Part shown: piece after piece, positions 7,393 to 15,473 of the stretch
Numbering within the stretch: the first letter of the stretch is position 1
Layout: every line of letters begins with the position of its first letter
Source of the DNA: Pseudomonas sp. MTM4
Lineage (GTDB): Bacteria; Pseudomonadota; Gammaproteobacteria; Pseudomonadales; Pseudomonadaceae
Reading direction: 5' to 3'
Assembly: GCF_019355055.1 (NCBI RefSeq)
Contig: NZ_CP048411.1
Coordinates: 4,449,001 to 4,513,000 of the forward strand
DNA length: 64,000 bases
Translations under genes and position numbers: made by a program
Notes under the pieces: model-generated
What the model saw: only the letters and a program-made list of their open reading frames with translations
What the model was told of the DNA's origin: nothing
The model's database searches: none

Positions 7393-7680
7393 ATGAGCGA
7401 TCACGAACACGGCCACCAGCACCAAAGTCATGGCGACATCATCAAAAGGTTGAAGCGTGCGGAGGGCCACCTGCGCAGCATCGTCACCATGATTGAAGAC
7501 AGCCGGGCCTGCGTCGACATTGCTCAGCAGCTACATGCCGTGGAAAAAGCCGTCTGCCAGGCCAAGCGTGTGCTTATCCAAGACCATATCGACCACTGTC
7601 TGGAACATACAGTCGAAGCACTTGCGGTAGGCGAGCGCGCTTCACTCGAAGACTTCAAGCAAATCACCAAGTACCTCTAG
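7393..7680 (+). CDS. rcnR: RcnR/CsoR-family metal-responsive repressor
   Basis: A 95-residue DUF156 protein with a His-rich N-terminus (DHEHGHQHQSHG), then IIKRLKRAEGHLRSIVTMIED and SRACVDIAQQLHAVEKAV. Likely metal ligands are Cys40 (equivalent to RcnR C35) and the QDHIDHCLEH cluster with His65 (RcnR H60) and His68/Cys69. The family binds operator DNA when metal-free and releases it on binding its metal. It lies 10 bp upstream of rcnA and a G/C-tract palindrome sits in its promoter region. The extra N-terminal histidines resemble DmeR-type Ni/Co sensors. Metal identity is inferred from rcnA. Confidence 0.88.
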   Translation: MSDHEHGHQHQSHGDIIKRLKRAEGHLRSIVTMIEDSRACVDIAQQLHAVEKAVCQAKRVLIQDHIDHCLEHTVEALAVGERASLEDFKQITKYL

Positions 7681-7689
7681 GCCCCTCCC

Positions 7690-8823
7690 ATGTCGAGTTT
7701 CGCCGAATTGCTGCAACAGGGGGGCTCGCAGGCCTGGCTGTACTTCCCCAGCGCCATTCTGCTGGGTGCTTTGCACGGCTTGGAGCCTGGGCACTCGAAG
7801 ACCATGATGGCGGCGTTTATCGTGGCCATTCGTGGCACGGTGAAGCAGGCCATTCTGCTAGGCCTTGCCGCAACGCTTTCGCACACCGCCGTAGTCTGGC
7901 TGGTGGCCATGGGCGGCATGTACCTGGGGCAGAATTTGGATGCCGAAACTACCGAGCCTTATTTCCAGCTAGCGTCCGCCGTAATCATTATCACCATCGC
8001 CCTGTGGATGCTCTGGCGCACCTGGCGTGGCGAGCAGATGTGGCGCTTCGAGGAAGGTGATGAGCATCAACACGACCATCACCACCACGATGAAACGCAG
8101 CGTATCGACACAGGGCACGGGCGTATCGAGCTGTCGATCTTCGAAGAAGGCGCCCCTCCGCGCTGGCGGCTGAAGACCTTGAGTGGTCATGCCTGGCCGG
8201 CTGCTGAAGTAAGCTTGCTGACGACTCGCCCCGATGGCCTGGCCCAGCAGTTTCGCTTCGTCGACCGGTGTGACTACCTAGAGTCACTGGACGATATTCC
8301 CGAGCCCCATGAGTTCACTGCGCGCCTGAGCCTCGGCCATGCTGATCACTCCCACGACTATGACCTGGAGTTCCGCGAGCAAAGCCACCGTCATGAGCAT
8401 GATCATTCCGAGCTGGAGGGGCTAGAGCTGTCGCTGGAGGGCTACCAGGATGCCCATGAGCGAGCGCATGCCAACGACATCCGTAAACGCTTCAGCAATC
8501 GCAATGTCACCACCGGCCAGATCATCCTGTTCGGTCTGACTGGCGGACTGATTCCCTGCCCGGCAGCGATCACCGTGCTGCTGCTCTGCCTGCAAGTGAA
8601 AGAAGTCACCCTGGGTGCCGTCCTGGTGCTGTGTTTCAGCATCGGTCTGGCTATAACTCTGGTTACCGTTGGTGCAGCCGCTGCTATCGGCGCACGCCAG
8701 GCATCCAATCGTTGGCCCTGGCTGGGTGCTGTGGCCCGTCGCGCTCCTTACCTGTCCAGCCTACTGATCATTGGTGTGGGGGTTTACGTCGGCTTCCACG
8801 GCTGGATCGGCCTGAACGCCTAG
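7690..8823 (+). CDS. rcnA: RcnA-type nickel/cobalt efflux protein
   Basis: A 377-residue inner-membrane exporter of the NicO/RcnA family. The N-terminal half has LLGALHGLEPGHSKTMMAAFIVA, the signature His-rich helix pair, and ATLSHTAVVW. A long hydrophilic central loop contains a histidine run (QHDHHHHDE) and a second His-rich patch (HRHEHDHSE). The C-terminal half has GLTGGLIPCPAAITVLLLC, typical of the family. It exports Ni(II) and Co(II). It is longer than E. coli RcnA (274 residues) because of the enlarged central loop. It is co-transcribed with rcnR and probably with yqaA and traX, since those follow with little or no gap. Confidence 0.9.
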   Translation: MSSFAELLQQGGSQAWLYFPSAILLGALHGLEPGHSKTMMAAFIVAIRGTVKQAILLGLAATLSHTAVVWLVAMGGMYLGQNLDAETTEPYFQLASAVIIITIALWMLWRTWRGEQMWRFEEGDEHQHDHHHHDETQRIDTGHGRIELSIFEEGAPPRWRLKTLSGHAWPAAEVSLLTTRPDGLAQQFRFVDRCDYLESLDDIPEPHEFTARLSLGHADHSHDYDLEFREQSHRHEHDHSELEGLELSLEGYQDAHERAHANDIRKRFSNRNVTTGQIILFGLTGGLIPCPAAITVLLLCLQVKEVTLGAVLVLCFSIGLAITLVTVGAAAAIGARQASNRWPWLGAVARRAPYLSSLLIIGVGVYVGFHGWIGLNA

Positions 8824-8826
8824 CCG

Positions 8827-9267
8827 ATGTGGGAGTTATCCGGTTATTTCGGCCTGTTCCTCGCTGCCTTCGGTGCTGCCACGTTGCTACCCATGCAGTC
8901 GGAGGCGGTGCTGGTCGGGTTGCTGCTGACTGACCGCTATGCGGTCTGGGCGCTGCTGGCGGTCGCCACCACGGGTAATGTACTGGGCTCGGTACTGAAC
9001 TGGCTGCTGGGTCGCTCTATCGAGCGCTACAGACACAAGCGCTGGTTTCCCGTCAGCGAGGGCAAACTGGAAAAGGCTCAGCAGGCTTATCACCGCTTCG
9101 GTCGCTGGTCACTGCTGCTCAGTTGGGTGCCGATCATTGGTGATCCACTCACAGTCGTCGCGGGTGTCATGCGAGAACCCTTCTGGAGCTTTCTGTTGAT
9201 CGTGATGCTGGCTAAGACCACTCGCTATCTGGCACTAGCTGCCATGACGCTTGGGTGGTTTGGGTGA
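8827..9267 (+). CDS. YqaA-family (DedA-like) membrane protein
   Basis: A 146-residue integral membrane protein with four or five hydrophobic segments. SGYFGLFLAAFGAATLLPMQSEAVLVGLL, TTGNVLGSVLNWLLGR and LLSWVPIIGDPLTVVAGVMREP match the YqaA branch of the SNARE-associated/DedA superfamily. Its role is unknown; DedA relatives act in lipid scrambling and envelope homeostasis. It starts three bases after the rcnA stop and overlaps traX at its end, so it is probably expressed with rcnRA. Confidence 0.8.
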   Translation: MWELSGYFGLFLAAFGAATLLPMQSEAVLVGLLLTDRYAVWALLAVATTGNVLGSVLNWLLGRSIERYRHKRWFPVSEGKLEKAQQAYHRFGRWSLLLSWVPIIGDPLTVVAGVMREPFWSFLLIVMLAKTTRYLALAAMTLGWFG

Positions 9268-9980
9268 GCCTGCAGAAGCGCGACACCAACCTGGATCTGA
9301 TCAAGTGGCTGGCGATGCTGACCATGCTGCTGGATCACCTGCGCTACATCTGGCCTGACAACGGATGGTTGTTCATCGTTGGGCGCTTAGCCTTTCCAAT
9401 GTTCTGCCTGGGGATCGCCGCCAATGTCGCGCGCTCGCAAACAGGTGAGCTGTATTCCGATAACAACGTTCGCTACATGTGCTGGATGACTGCGTTTGCA
9501 GTGATCTCGGAGTTGCCCTATCGCCTGCTTTCTAACGACAGCAGCACGCTCAACGTTATGCCTTCGCTGCTGTTGGGCCTGCTTATCACCTGGGGAGCAC
9601 ATCACCGTGGTCGCGACGGTTTGATCCTGGCTCTGGCCGGCGTGACTGTCGCGGTGCTGATGCAAGAGCGCCTGATGTACGGCGTTTTCGGCGCACTGCT
9701 GCCGGCAGCGTTGCTGCTGGCCATTCAGCGCCCAGGGCTTGTGTGGCTATTGCCTGCCGCACTGTGCGTACTGGCCAATAGTCGCAACCGCTGGCTCGCC
9801 GAGTGGGAATTGCAGCCCTATACCTTGCTGATCGTGATCACTGCGTTTGTCGCACCCTTGCTTGGGTTGTGGCTGCTGCGCCGACTGCGCCAGTTCAGGG
9901 TCTGGCCGGTCAAGCGCTGGGGTTATTGGTTCTACCCCGGGCATCTGGCCGTACTACACATGATCCGCTCGCTCGGCTAG
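9264..9980 (+). CDS. TraX-family membrane protein
   Basis: About 238 residues. The GTG at 9264 overlaps the yqaA stop (GTGA); an in-frame GTG at 9255 is the alternative. It shows DLIKWLAMLTMLLDHLRYIW at the N-terminus, RLAFPMFCLGIAANVARS, and many hydrophobic helices ending WGYWFYPGHLAVLHMIR, all typical of TraX (PF05857). The founding member acetylates F-pilin; chromosomal homologues are widespread acyltransferase-like proteins without known substrates. No conjugation genes are nearby, so a conjugative role is not supported. It converges on the chromate operon with a 36-bp gap. Confidence 0.8.
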   Translation: MSLQKRDTNLDLIKWLAMLTMLLDHLRYIWPDNGWLFIVGRLAFPMFCLGIAANVARSQTGELYSDNNVRYMCWMTAFAVISELPYRLLSNDSSTLNVMPSLLLGLLITWGAHHRGRDGLILALAGVTVAVLMQERLMYGVFGALLPAALLLAIQRPGLVWLLPAALCVLANSRNRWLAEWELQPYTLLIVITAFVAPLLGLWLLRRLRQFRVWPVKRWGYWFYPGHLAVLHMIRSLG

Positions 9981-10016
9981 TGCCAGCGACTATCGCGTCA
10001 TATCGGCGGAGATCCA

Positions 10017-10343
10017 CTACCTCGATATGCTACGGGTGGGCCGGCCAGCGCCGTACCAGCCAGCAAAGCCATCGATCAAGAAGCGAGCATCCAGGCCCAT
10101 GGCCTCCAATGTGGCGGCGATGCCCTGGCTGATTTCATGCCCCTTGGCGCAATAGACAATCACTGGCCTGTCCCGTGAAACCTGATCTTTCCAGGTGAAG
10201 ACAGCCTCGGGATCACGCCAGTGTGCGTCGGGAATTTCTTCGGCATCGGCAAGCCGCACGCTCGTACGGCGCACATCCAGCAAAGTGAACGCCCGATCTG
10301 CTGCCTGCCATTCCGCCAGTTCGCATATCGAGATTCTGCTCAT
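10017..10343 (-). CDS. Rhodanese-like sulfurtransferase of the chromate operon
   Basis: A 108-residue single rhodanese domain. It shows TLLDVRRTSVR near the N-terminus and the active-site loop VIVYCAKGHEISQG with the catalytic Cys, then GFAGWYGAG. Small rhodaneses (ChrE-like) often accompany chrA and are proposed to handle thiol-chromium adducts or sulfur. A GAGAGG ribosome-binding site precedes ATG 10343, 10 bp after chrA, so it is the third gene of the chrB-chrA operon. Substrate is unproven. Confidence 0.85.
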   Translation of the reverse strand: MSRISICELAEWQAADRAFTLLDVRRTSVRLADAEEIPDAHWRDPEAVFTWKDQVSRDRPVIVYCAKGHEISQGIAATLEAMGLDARFLIDGFAGWYGAGRPTRSISR

Positions 10344-10353
10344 CTTCTACCTC

Positions 10354-11718
10354 TCAGTTTTGCAGCAGGTGTACCACCAGTCCGGCCAAAGCACAGGCCA
10401 TCAGCACTTGGATGACACCGCGTTTAAAGTGAAACAAGGCTACCGCTGCCGCCAGGGCAATTAGCGCCGAAGGCCAGTCGAAAGCCCCCTCGAAGCCTTG
10501 CGGCCAGAGCACGTGATAACCAAAGAACAGCGCCAGATTGAGGATTACCCCGACCACGGCGGCGGTGATGGCCGTCAGCGGCGCGGTGAACTTCAGTTCG
10601 TTGTGGGTCGATTCCACCAGCGGGCCGCCCGCAAGAATGAACAGGAAGGACGGCAGGAAGGTGAACCAGGTGACCAGGCTGGCGGCCACGACACCGGCCA
10701 AGAAGGCCTGATCGGCACCGAATACCTGCTGCACGTAGCCACCGACAAAACCGACGAAGGCCACCACCATGATCAGTGGCCCTGGCGTAGTTTCACCCAG
10801 AGCCAGACCGTCGATCATCTGTGTCGGGGTCAGCCAGCCGTAGTGGCCGACTGCACCCTGGTAGACATAGGGTAGTACCGCATAGGCACCGCCGAAGGTC
10901 AGCAGTGCGGCCTTGGTGAAGAACCAGCCCATCTGCGTCAGCGTGCCTTCCCAGCCGAATAGAGCGGTCAACAGCCCCATGGGCAACGCCCACAGCGTTG
11001 CACCTATCGCTGCCAGCAAGAGCAGTCGTGGCCAGCGGAAGCGCGCATGTTCCGGTGTCGGGGTTTCATCATCAATCAGCGCTGGGCCGTAAGACTGCTT
11101 GGCCGCGCCATGACCACCGCCGATGCTGAACTTCTCTGGGACGAAACGCCCACCGAAATAACCGATCACTGCGGCGACCAGCACGATCAGCGGGAACGGC
11201 AGGTTGAGGGCGAATATCGCCACAAACGAGGCGGCAGCTATCGCCCACAGCCAGTTGTTCTTCAGGGCACGGGAGCCGATGCGATGAGCGGCCTGCACCA
11301 CGATGGCGGTCACGGCGGGCTTGATCCCATAGAACAGTCCGGCCACCACCGGCACATCACCGAAAGCGATATAGACCCACGACAGCGCGATCAGGATAAA
11401 CAGCGAGGGCAGCACAAACAGCACCCCGGCAATCACACCACCCCAGGTGCGGTGCATCAGCCAGCCGATATAGGTGGCCAGTTGCTGGGCCTCCGGGCCG
11501 GGCAGCAGCATGCAGTAGTTCAGCGCATGCAGAAAACGCCGCTCAGAGATCCAGCGCCGACGCTCCACCAGCTCCTGGTGCATGATCGAGATCTGTCCGG
11601 CTGGGCCGCCGAAACTGATGAAACCGAGCTTGAGCCAGAACAGAAAAGCCTGGAACAAACTGACAGGCTCGGCACGTGGCAGATCCTGCTCTACAGGCGG
11701 CAGTGTGGTTTCATTCAT
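10354..11718 (-). CDS. chrA: Chromate transporter ChrA
   Basis: A 454-residue, two-domain (long-chain) CHR-family membrane protein that expels chromate from the cytoplasm. The first half carries FWLKLGFISFGGPAGQISIMH, RRRWISERRFLHALNYC and LPGPEAQQLATYIGWLM; the second half repeats the pattern with FFTKAALLTFGGAYAVLPYV and GLALGETTPGPLIMV. The start ATG 11718 overlaps the end of chrB by 8 nt, so expression is coupled. It is full length for a bidomain ChrA and has no visible damage. Confidence 0.93.
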   Translation of the reverse strand: MNETTLPPVEQDLPRAEPVSLFQAFLFWLKLGFISFGGPAGQISIMHQELVERRRWISERRFLHALNYCMLLPGPEAQQLATYIGWLMHRTWGGVIAGVLFVLPSLFILIALSWVYIAFGDVPVVAGLFYGIKPAVTAIVVQAAHRIGSRALKNNWLWAIAAASFVAIFALNLPFPLIVLVAAVIGYFGGRFVPEKFSIGGGHGAAKQSYGPALIDDETPTPEHARFRWPRLLLLAAIGATLWALPMGLLTALFGWEGTLTQMGWFFTKAALLTFGGAYAVLPYVYQGAVGHYGWLTPTQMIDGLALGETTPGPLIMVVAFVGFVGGYVQQVFGADQAFLAGVVAASLVTWFTFLPSFLFILAGGPLVESTHNELKFTAPLTAITAAVVGVILNLALFFGYHVLWPQGFEGAFDWPSALIALAAAVALFHFKRGVIQVLMACALAGLVVHLLQN

Positions 11719-12655
11719 CAGGGGTCTCTTCTTTCACAAATGCCGCCAGCAACCCATCGAAGATGGCGCAAGCAGCCGTTAGCAACTGGTCGTCATTGAG
11801 GATGGTTTCGCGCAGCCCGGCCAATACACGCTCGATGCCAACAGCCTCAGCGGGTTGAACGCCACCGACATCCAGGTAATGCACCAGAGCCGCGATGCGG
11901 CTTAGGCCTGGCTCGACCAGTGCAAAGCTGGCTTGCAGGGTTTCGAAGGTGACGCGACTGCCGACATGGCTAAAGGTCGCACCGTCGAAATCGAAGCCCA
12001 GCGCGTCAGCAGGGCAATCATTCGGTGTGTCCAACCAGAGAATGCGGGCTCTCGGATCGATGCAGCGCCGAATCAGCCAGGCACTGGCCAGGCGGTCGAC
12101 CCAGGGCCGCTTGCGCGTAGCCCAGAGGCGGCCCTGGTAGTCGCGGCGATCCAGCTGTTCGATAGGCTGATCCTGACTGCTCGGCTCATCCCGCGAAAGT
12201 GCCCGACTGATGGCCGTTTCAAGTGTTTTGAGGGCCGTGTCGGTCTGTTTCCGCGCTGCCGCAGGGAAGAAGTCGATGGCCGCAAGCTGCGCAAATGCCT
12301 TGCGCAGCTTGCGTACCTGCTTGGTGCTAGTGAGGGCGTTATCCGAAGTCAGTTGAGCCTGGCACGCCTCGATCTCGACGCGCAGCTTGGCGTAGTCCTC
12401 GCTACGGTCGAACAACTCGATAAAGCGCTCGCCTTGCGGATCATTGATGGGCAACAGAAAGGCCGTGCCATTGCTACCCAGCACGTCGCGCTCAACAGCT
12501 TCCAACGCTTCCCGGCAGGCGGGAGTATCAGGCAGCAAATAGACACCATCGCGCAGTACCGCTGCGCCACTGCTCTTGAGGGCACGCCAGGCACGCATCC
12601 GCTCTGTGGCGTTAGCGGTCGGCAAGGCGATGATCAGAGATAGCCAACTATTCAT
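11711..12655 (-). CDS. chrB: Chromate resistance protein ChrB
   Basis: A 314-residue protein matching ChrB: an N-terminal winged-helix-like region (LIIALPTANATERMRAWRALKSSGAAVLRDGVYLLP) and a C-terminal ChrB domain (RPWVDRLASAWLIRRCIDPRARILW, GFDFDGATFSHVGSRVTFETL). ChrB is a chromate-responsive regulator of the chr operon. A 13-bp palindrome sits 12 nt upstream of the start and could be its own operator. No clear Shine-Dalgarno sequence precedes ATG 12655, so the mRNA may be leaderless or the RBS weak. Confidence 0.9.
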   Translation of the reverse strand: MNSWLSLIIALPTANATERMRAWRALKSSGAAVLRDGVYLLPDTPACREALEAVERDVLGSNGTAFLLPINDPQGERFIELFDRSEDYAKLRVEIEACQAQLTSDNALTSTKQVRKLRKAFAQLAAIDFFPAAARKQTDTALKTLETAISRALSRDEPSSQDQPIEQLDRRDYQGRLWATRKRPWVDRLASAWLIRRCIDPRARILWLDTPNDCPADALGFDFDGATFSHVGSRVTFETLQASFALVEPGLSRIAALVHYLDVGGVQPAEAVGIERVLAGLRETILNDDQLLTAACAIFDGLLAAFVKEETPDE

Positions 12656-12666
12656 GTAGAGTAGAA

Positions 12667-12679
12667 TACCTATTAGGTA
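12667..12679. promoter_or_regulatory. Palindromic operator candidate of the chr operon
   Basis: TACCTA-T-TAGGTA is a perfect palindrome of 6-bp arms around one base, 12 nt upstream of the chrB start, within an AT-rich promoter-like stretch. Its position fits ChrB autoregulation; this is inference. Confidence 0.55.
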
Positions 12680-12726
12680 GTAATCTTTACTCTATTCTTG
12701 CTCTGGGTGATTGTGAAGCACTAAAT

Positions 12727-12805
12727 AGTTGGCCGATGATTGCCCGTTACGACTGGTCGCTTTTGGCCGATAGCTGCCGCTCTCGATCGCAGCTATCAAT
12801 CCAAT
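12727..12805. repeat. Dispersed TGGCCGA-type repeats in a long intergenic region
   Basis: The 503 bp between chrB and the 38-residue gene contain two units of the TTGGCCGATnnnTGCC type (from 12731 and from 12763), related to the repeats at 5137, 16931 and 20656. The rest (12806-13158) holds no supported gene: only short unconvincing frames and the upstream region of the small gene. Confidence 0.5.
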
Positions 12806-13158
12806 GCTGCTGGTCGCATCAGGCAAACCGGCCCTGAGCGATCCAAAGGAGGCCCACGCCTGAACCGTTTACGATTGCCTGCCTTAGCTAGCAGTGCACT
12901 ATGTTCACAGGGCAGCCAGGCATCGCTTTCGTGCCGGTTCGTTGGGTCACTCCGGTCTTTCTGGTGATTCAATGTTCTCGCTTGGCGGGCCCATTGCAGC
13001 TGCACCAAAGGATCAGGGGCGTATGAAAGTTGTGCTGCGCTACGCGGCGGGGCTTGAACAGGAAATTTCCATTTCAATTCCCTATTTCGCGCCTTGGCCG
13101 TTCCCGATACTGGCCCCGCACGCTAATCCCTGCGGGCATCATCAAAAAGGAGAGGGCC

Positions 13159-13275
13159 ATGAGCCAGAAAAGCGACCAAGACAACCACGCTAACCAGCTG
13201 AACCCGAACAATGACGCCTACTGGGAGTCCCGAGGGTACGATGATCGCCCTGAGGATTGGGATGATCGAATCTGA
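13159..13275 (+). CDS. 38-residue hydrophilic conserved-looking protein
   Basis: ATG 13159 follows a strong Shine-Dalgarno sequence (AAAGGAGAGG) and ends at TGA 13273-13275. The product is highly polar: Asn/Asp-rich NHANQLNPNNDAYWESRG followed by DDRPEDWDDR. A perfect 12-bp-stem terminator follows 9 bp after the stop. The strong RBS plus a dedicated terminator argue for a real small gene. The NQLNPNN-AYW-SRG pattern is reminiscent of small unannotated proteins in other bacteria (recollection, not searched). Function unknown. Confidence 0.65.
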   Translation: MSQKSDQDNHANQLNPNNDAYWESRGYDDRPEDWDDRI

Positions 13276-13284
13276 GCAATCGGA

Positions 13285-13313
13285 ATTGAAGGCGCCTGAG
13301 TGGCGCCTTCAAT
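13285..13313. terminator. Bidirectional rho-independent terminator
   Basis: ATTGAAGGCGCC and GGCGCCTTCAAT form a perfect 12-bp stem with loop TGAGT, followed by TTTTC. It serves the 38-residue gene on the plus strand. On the minus strand it overlaps the stop codon (TGA, 13309-13311) of the convergent 402-residue gene. Confidence 0.85.
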
Positions 13314-14517
13314 TTTCAATAGGCTTGCCCATAAGATGGCGCGCGGTTCGATACTCTATCGCGTACACGTCCATCACCGAAGTCACCAGCTCCCTCGGCC
13401 ATCCAGCGCGCTGCAAATCTCGAATGATGACCGACATTGTCTCCGCGAAGCGAAGCATGCAGGCCCCCTCCCAATAAGCAGGTATGACGTCAGCCGGGAG
13501 GTCATCCCTTTCCTTGATGTGAAAATCAAAACATATCGTCACGAGGTCACGGAGCATTTGAAAGGAAGGTCGTCCTCCTTTGTGCTGTACCCAATTCCGA
13601 AGCAAGCGGATTCGTGATCCAGCCTCCATGCCGTCATGTGCAGCCCAAAGCTTCCCGAGGTGAGTGACAGGCCCTGGTCTTTTCTTTGTTGAGCCTGCAA
13701 GGGCTGCTAATTTTTCAAGTGCGGTTTGCATGGGGTTTGACCATGACTGAGTGGTTGGGCACCAGTTCGGTATTGCCCAGGCTGCACAAATGACATTCTG
13801 CGTGCCTTCCTGCACCTCGACCTCCCAGCTGGCCACCTGCGACTCTGCGGTAAGCCACGCGGCCAGCCTGAGCAGCGCCGCTAGAGCGTCGGCTGCCATC
13901 AGTTGAGCGAGAGGTTTGCTGCGAGCAAGCTCGTCATCGGCCAGCTTCGCAAGCTGGTCTGAAAATGATTGGCGGCTTACTGGACATCCCAGCTGAGCGA
14001 CCACCTCAGACGAGTCGTACGCTTTGAGCCGGTCGCGCACATTAGGCAAAGAGCGAATCACTTGCCCACTGAGATCTGAGAGTGCGTAAAGCTTGTGCTT
14101 CCAATAATTCAGAACTGCGGGGTTAGAGCAACCCAATTCCAGGATGCCGAGCCAGCTTGTGATGGTAGGAACGCTAAAGCCCATTTCAATCTGAGCTTTA
14201 GTGAGCTCAGCTGACTGTCGAGGGAAAGGGAGAGCCCGGATGAACTTTTCTTGTGCTCTGATCGAGCATTTCTCTGCCTCTTTCGATAGGTGCTTGAGCG
14301 CTGTTTTGCTCGTCGGGAGTCCCTTGCGTAACCCTCTGGTCGCCTCCCACATAGAGCGGAGATTAACGTCTAACAAAGCGTACACTTTGTCTACAGAAGG
14401 CAGTAGTAAGGCTTCACGCATGCATACTTGCTTGTCACCAAATGCTGATAGGTATGCAGATATCTCGCTCTGGTCGAGCAGGTTGCTGCGTTCCTGCGTG
14501 CCTACTTTCGAATCCAT
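13309..14517 (-). CDS. Hypothetical 402-residue protein
   Basis: A 402-residue soluble, mostly helical protein with no recognised family. Visible features are a leucine-rich N-terminal third, an Ala/Leu-rich helix (LMAADALAALLRLAAWLTA), GTQNVICAAWAIPNWCP, and the C-terminal RIRLLRNWVQHKGGRPSF. RNWVQH fits the R-N-x3-H pattern of HEPN RNases, but the surroundings are not clearly HEPN-like, so this is only a hint. Its stop codon lies inside the stem of the convergent terminator. It is divergent from a HigA-like regulator 138 bp away, which may share its promoter region. Confidence 0.6.
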   Translation of the reverse strand: MDSKVGTQERSNLLDQSEISAYLSAFGDKQVCMREALLLPSVDKVYALLDVNLRSMWEATRGLRKGLPTSKTALKHLSKEAEKCSIRAQEKFIRALPFPRQSAELTKAQIEMGFSVPTITSWLGILELGCSNPAVLNYWKHKLYALSDLSGQVIRSLPNVRDRLKAYDSSEVVAQLGCPVSRQSFSDQLAKLADDELARSKPLAQLMAADALAALLRLAAWLTAESQVASWEVEVQEGTQNVICAAWAIPNWCPTTQSWSNPMQTALEKLAALAGSTKKRPGPVTHLGKLWAAHDGMEAGSRIRLLRNWVQHKGGRPSFQMLRDLVTICFDFHIKERDDLPADVIPAYWEGACMLRFAETMSVIIRDLQRAGWPRELVTSVMDVYAIEYRTARHLMGKPIEN

Positions 14518-14655
14518 TCGTTTGAACCTCCTAAGCGCTCAATTGGCGCGAAGCTTAGCCTTCTTGATCGAGGCCAGCGTTCCGTGCTGATAGCAGTAAG
14601 TGTTAACCCAGCATGTCCTGGATCATACTGAATGCAGCAAGAGGAGCGAGCAACC

Positions 14656-15057
14656 ATGACTGAACTGATCAAGCAGGCCTGCGAGCACTGGCGTTACGTA
14701 GCCCCGTTGCTGAGCAAGCCAACGAACGAGGACGACTATGATGCTCTGGTCGAGGCCTTGGATGAGTTGCTGGGCTTGGTGGGCCATGATGAGAATCACC
14801 CTTTGGCTAGTCTTGCATCACGTGTCGGGGACATGATTGAAGCCTACGACGAGCTTCGTCGGCCGTTGCCGAAAGCAGGCGGGGCAGAGGTGCTGCGTTA
14901 CCTGATGAGGGAGCATGGCCTGCGTCAGGGGGATCTACCAGAGATCGCTACCCAGTCAGTCATTTCCGAGGTGCTTGCTGGTAAACGCCAATTGAACGTG
15001 CGCCACATTCGTGCACTTTCGGATCGTTTCGGTGTTCCTGTGGATGCCTTTTTGTAA
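14656..15057 (+). CDS. HigA-family antitoxin / HTH regulator
   Basis: A 133-residue protein. ATG 14656 is chosen for the GAGGAG upstream; an in-frame ATG at 14632 is the alternative. The N-terminus (VAPLLSKPTNEDDYDALVEALDELL) and C-terminal helix-turn-helix (LRYLMREHGLRQGDL, VISEVLAGKRQLNVRHIRALSDRFGV) match HigA antitoxins of the long type. A HigB toxin gene normally lies directly upstream or downstream; neither side has one (upstream is the divergent 402-residue gene, downstream a convergent mvaT-like gene). It may be an orphan antitoxin, or partner to the divergent unknown. Confidence 0.78.
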   Translation: MTELIKQACEHWRYVAPLLSKPTNEDDYDALVEALDELLGLVGHDENHPLASLASRVGDMIEAYDELRRPLPKAGGAEVLRYLMREHGLRQGDLPEIATQSVISEVLAGKRQLNVRHIRALSDRFGVPVDAFL

Positions 15058-15069
15058 GACTCTCTAAAA

Positions 15070-15094
15070 AGAAAAGGGCCGCGGATGCGACCCT
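15070..15094 (-). terminator. Rho-independent terminator of the mvaT-like gene
   Basis: Read on the minus strand, AGGGTCGC and GCGGCCCT pair (one G-U wobble) around a 4-nt loop and are followed by the T-rich run TTTTCTTTTT. It lies 19 bp beyond the mvaT-like stop codon. Confidence 0.75.
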
Positions 15095-15112
15095 CCCAAG
15101 TAACCTGACCAG

Positions 15113-15439
15113 TTATTGCAGCCAGCTTTCGACCTTGTCGGCACCGTACTCAGCTTTCCAAGCCTTCAGCACCTTATGGTTGCCTCCCTTGGTCTCGACA
15201 ACCTCGCCGGTTTCCGGGTTCTTGTAGCGTTTCAAAGTGCGCTCACGACGTGCGCCTTTCACAGGCGCTTCGGCACTTTTCCCTGCCATCGGATCAAGCA
15301 CGGCGATTACATTACGCAGGGAGTAGCCGTATTCTGCCAAGAGATTGCGCAGCTTGGTTTCAAACTCAATTTCTTTTTGCAGCTTCCCGTCGCTTTCGAG
15401 AGCTTCCAGGCGCTTCTGCTGCTCCGCGATTTGGGCTTG
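15113..15439 (-). pseudogene. 5'-truncated MvaT/MvaU-type (H-NS-like) gene
   Basis: The frame encodes the C-terminal DNA-binding part typical of MvaT family xenogeneic silencers: RTLKRYKNPETGEVVETKGGNHKVLKAWKAEYG, preceded by YSLRNVIAVLDP and the coiled-coil dimerisation stretch LEALESDGKLQKEIEFE. Homology continues up to QAQIAEQQKRLEA, where it is cut by a TAG (15440-15442). The first 10-15 residues and the start codon of a normal MvaT (about 120 residues) are missing. A TTG at 15340 could give a 75-residue DNA-binding fragment without a dimerisation domain. The break coincides with the onset of AT-rich DNA, pointing to an insertion or recombination junction near 15440. MvaT proteins silence foreign DNA. 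Confidence 0.75.
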
Positions 15440-15473
15440 CTAAACCGTCATGAATTTCGATTTGCCAGATTAA

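Noticed and set aside
9264..9980. TraX as evidence of a conjugative element
   Set aside because: No relaxase, mating-pair or coupling genes are in the window; chromosomal TraX-family genes are common.
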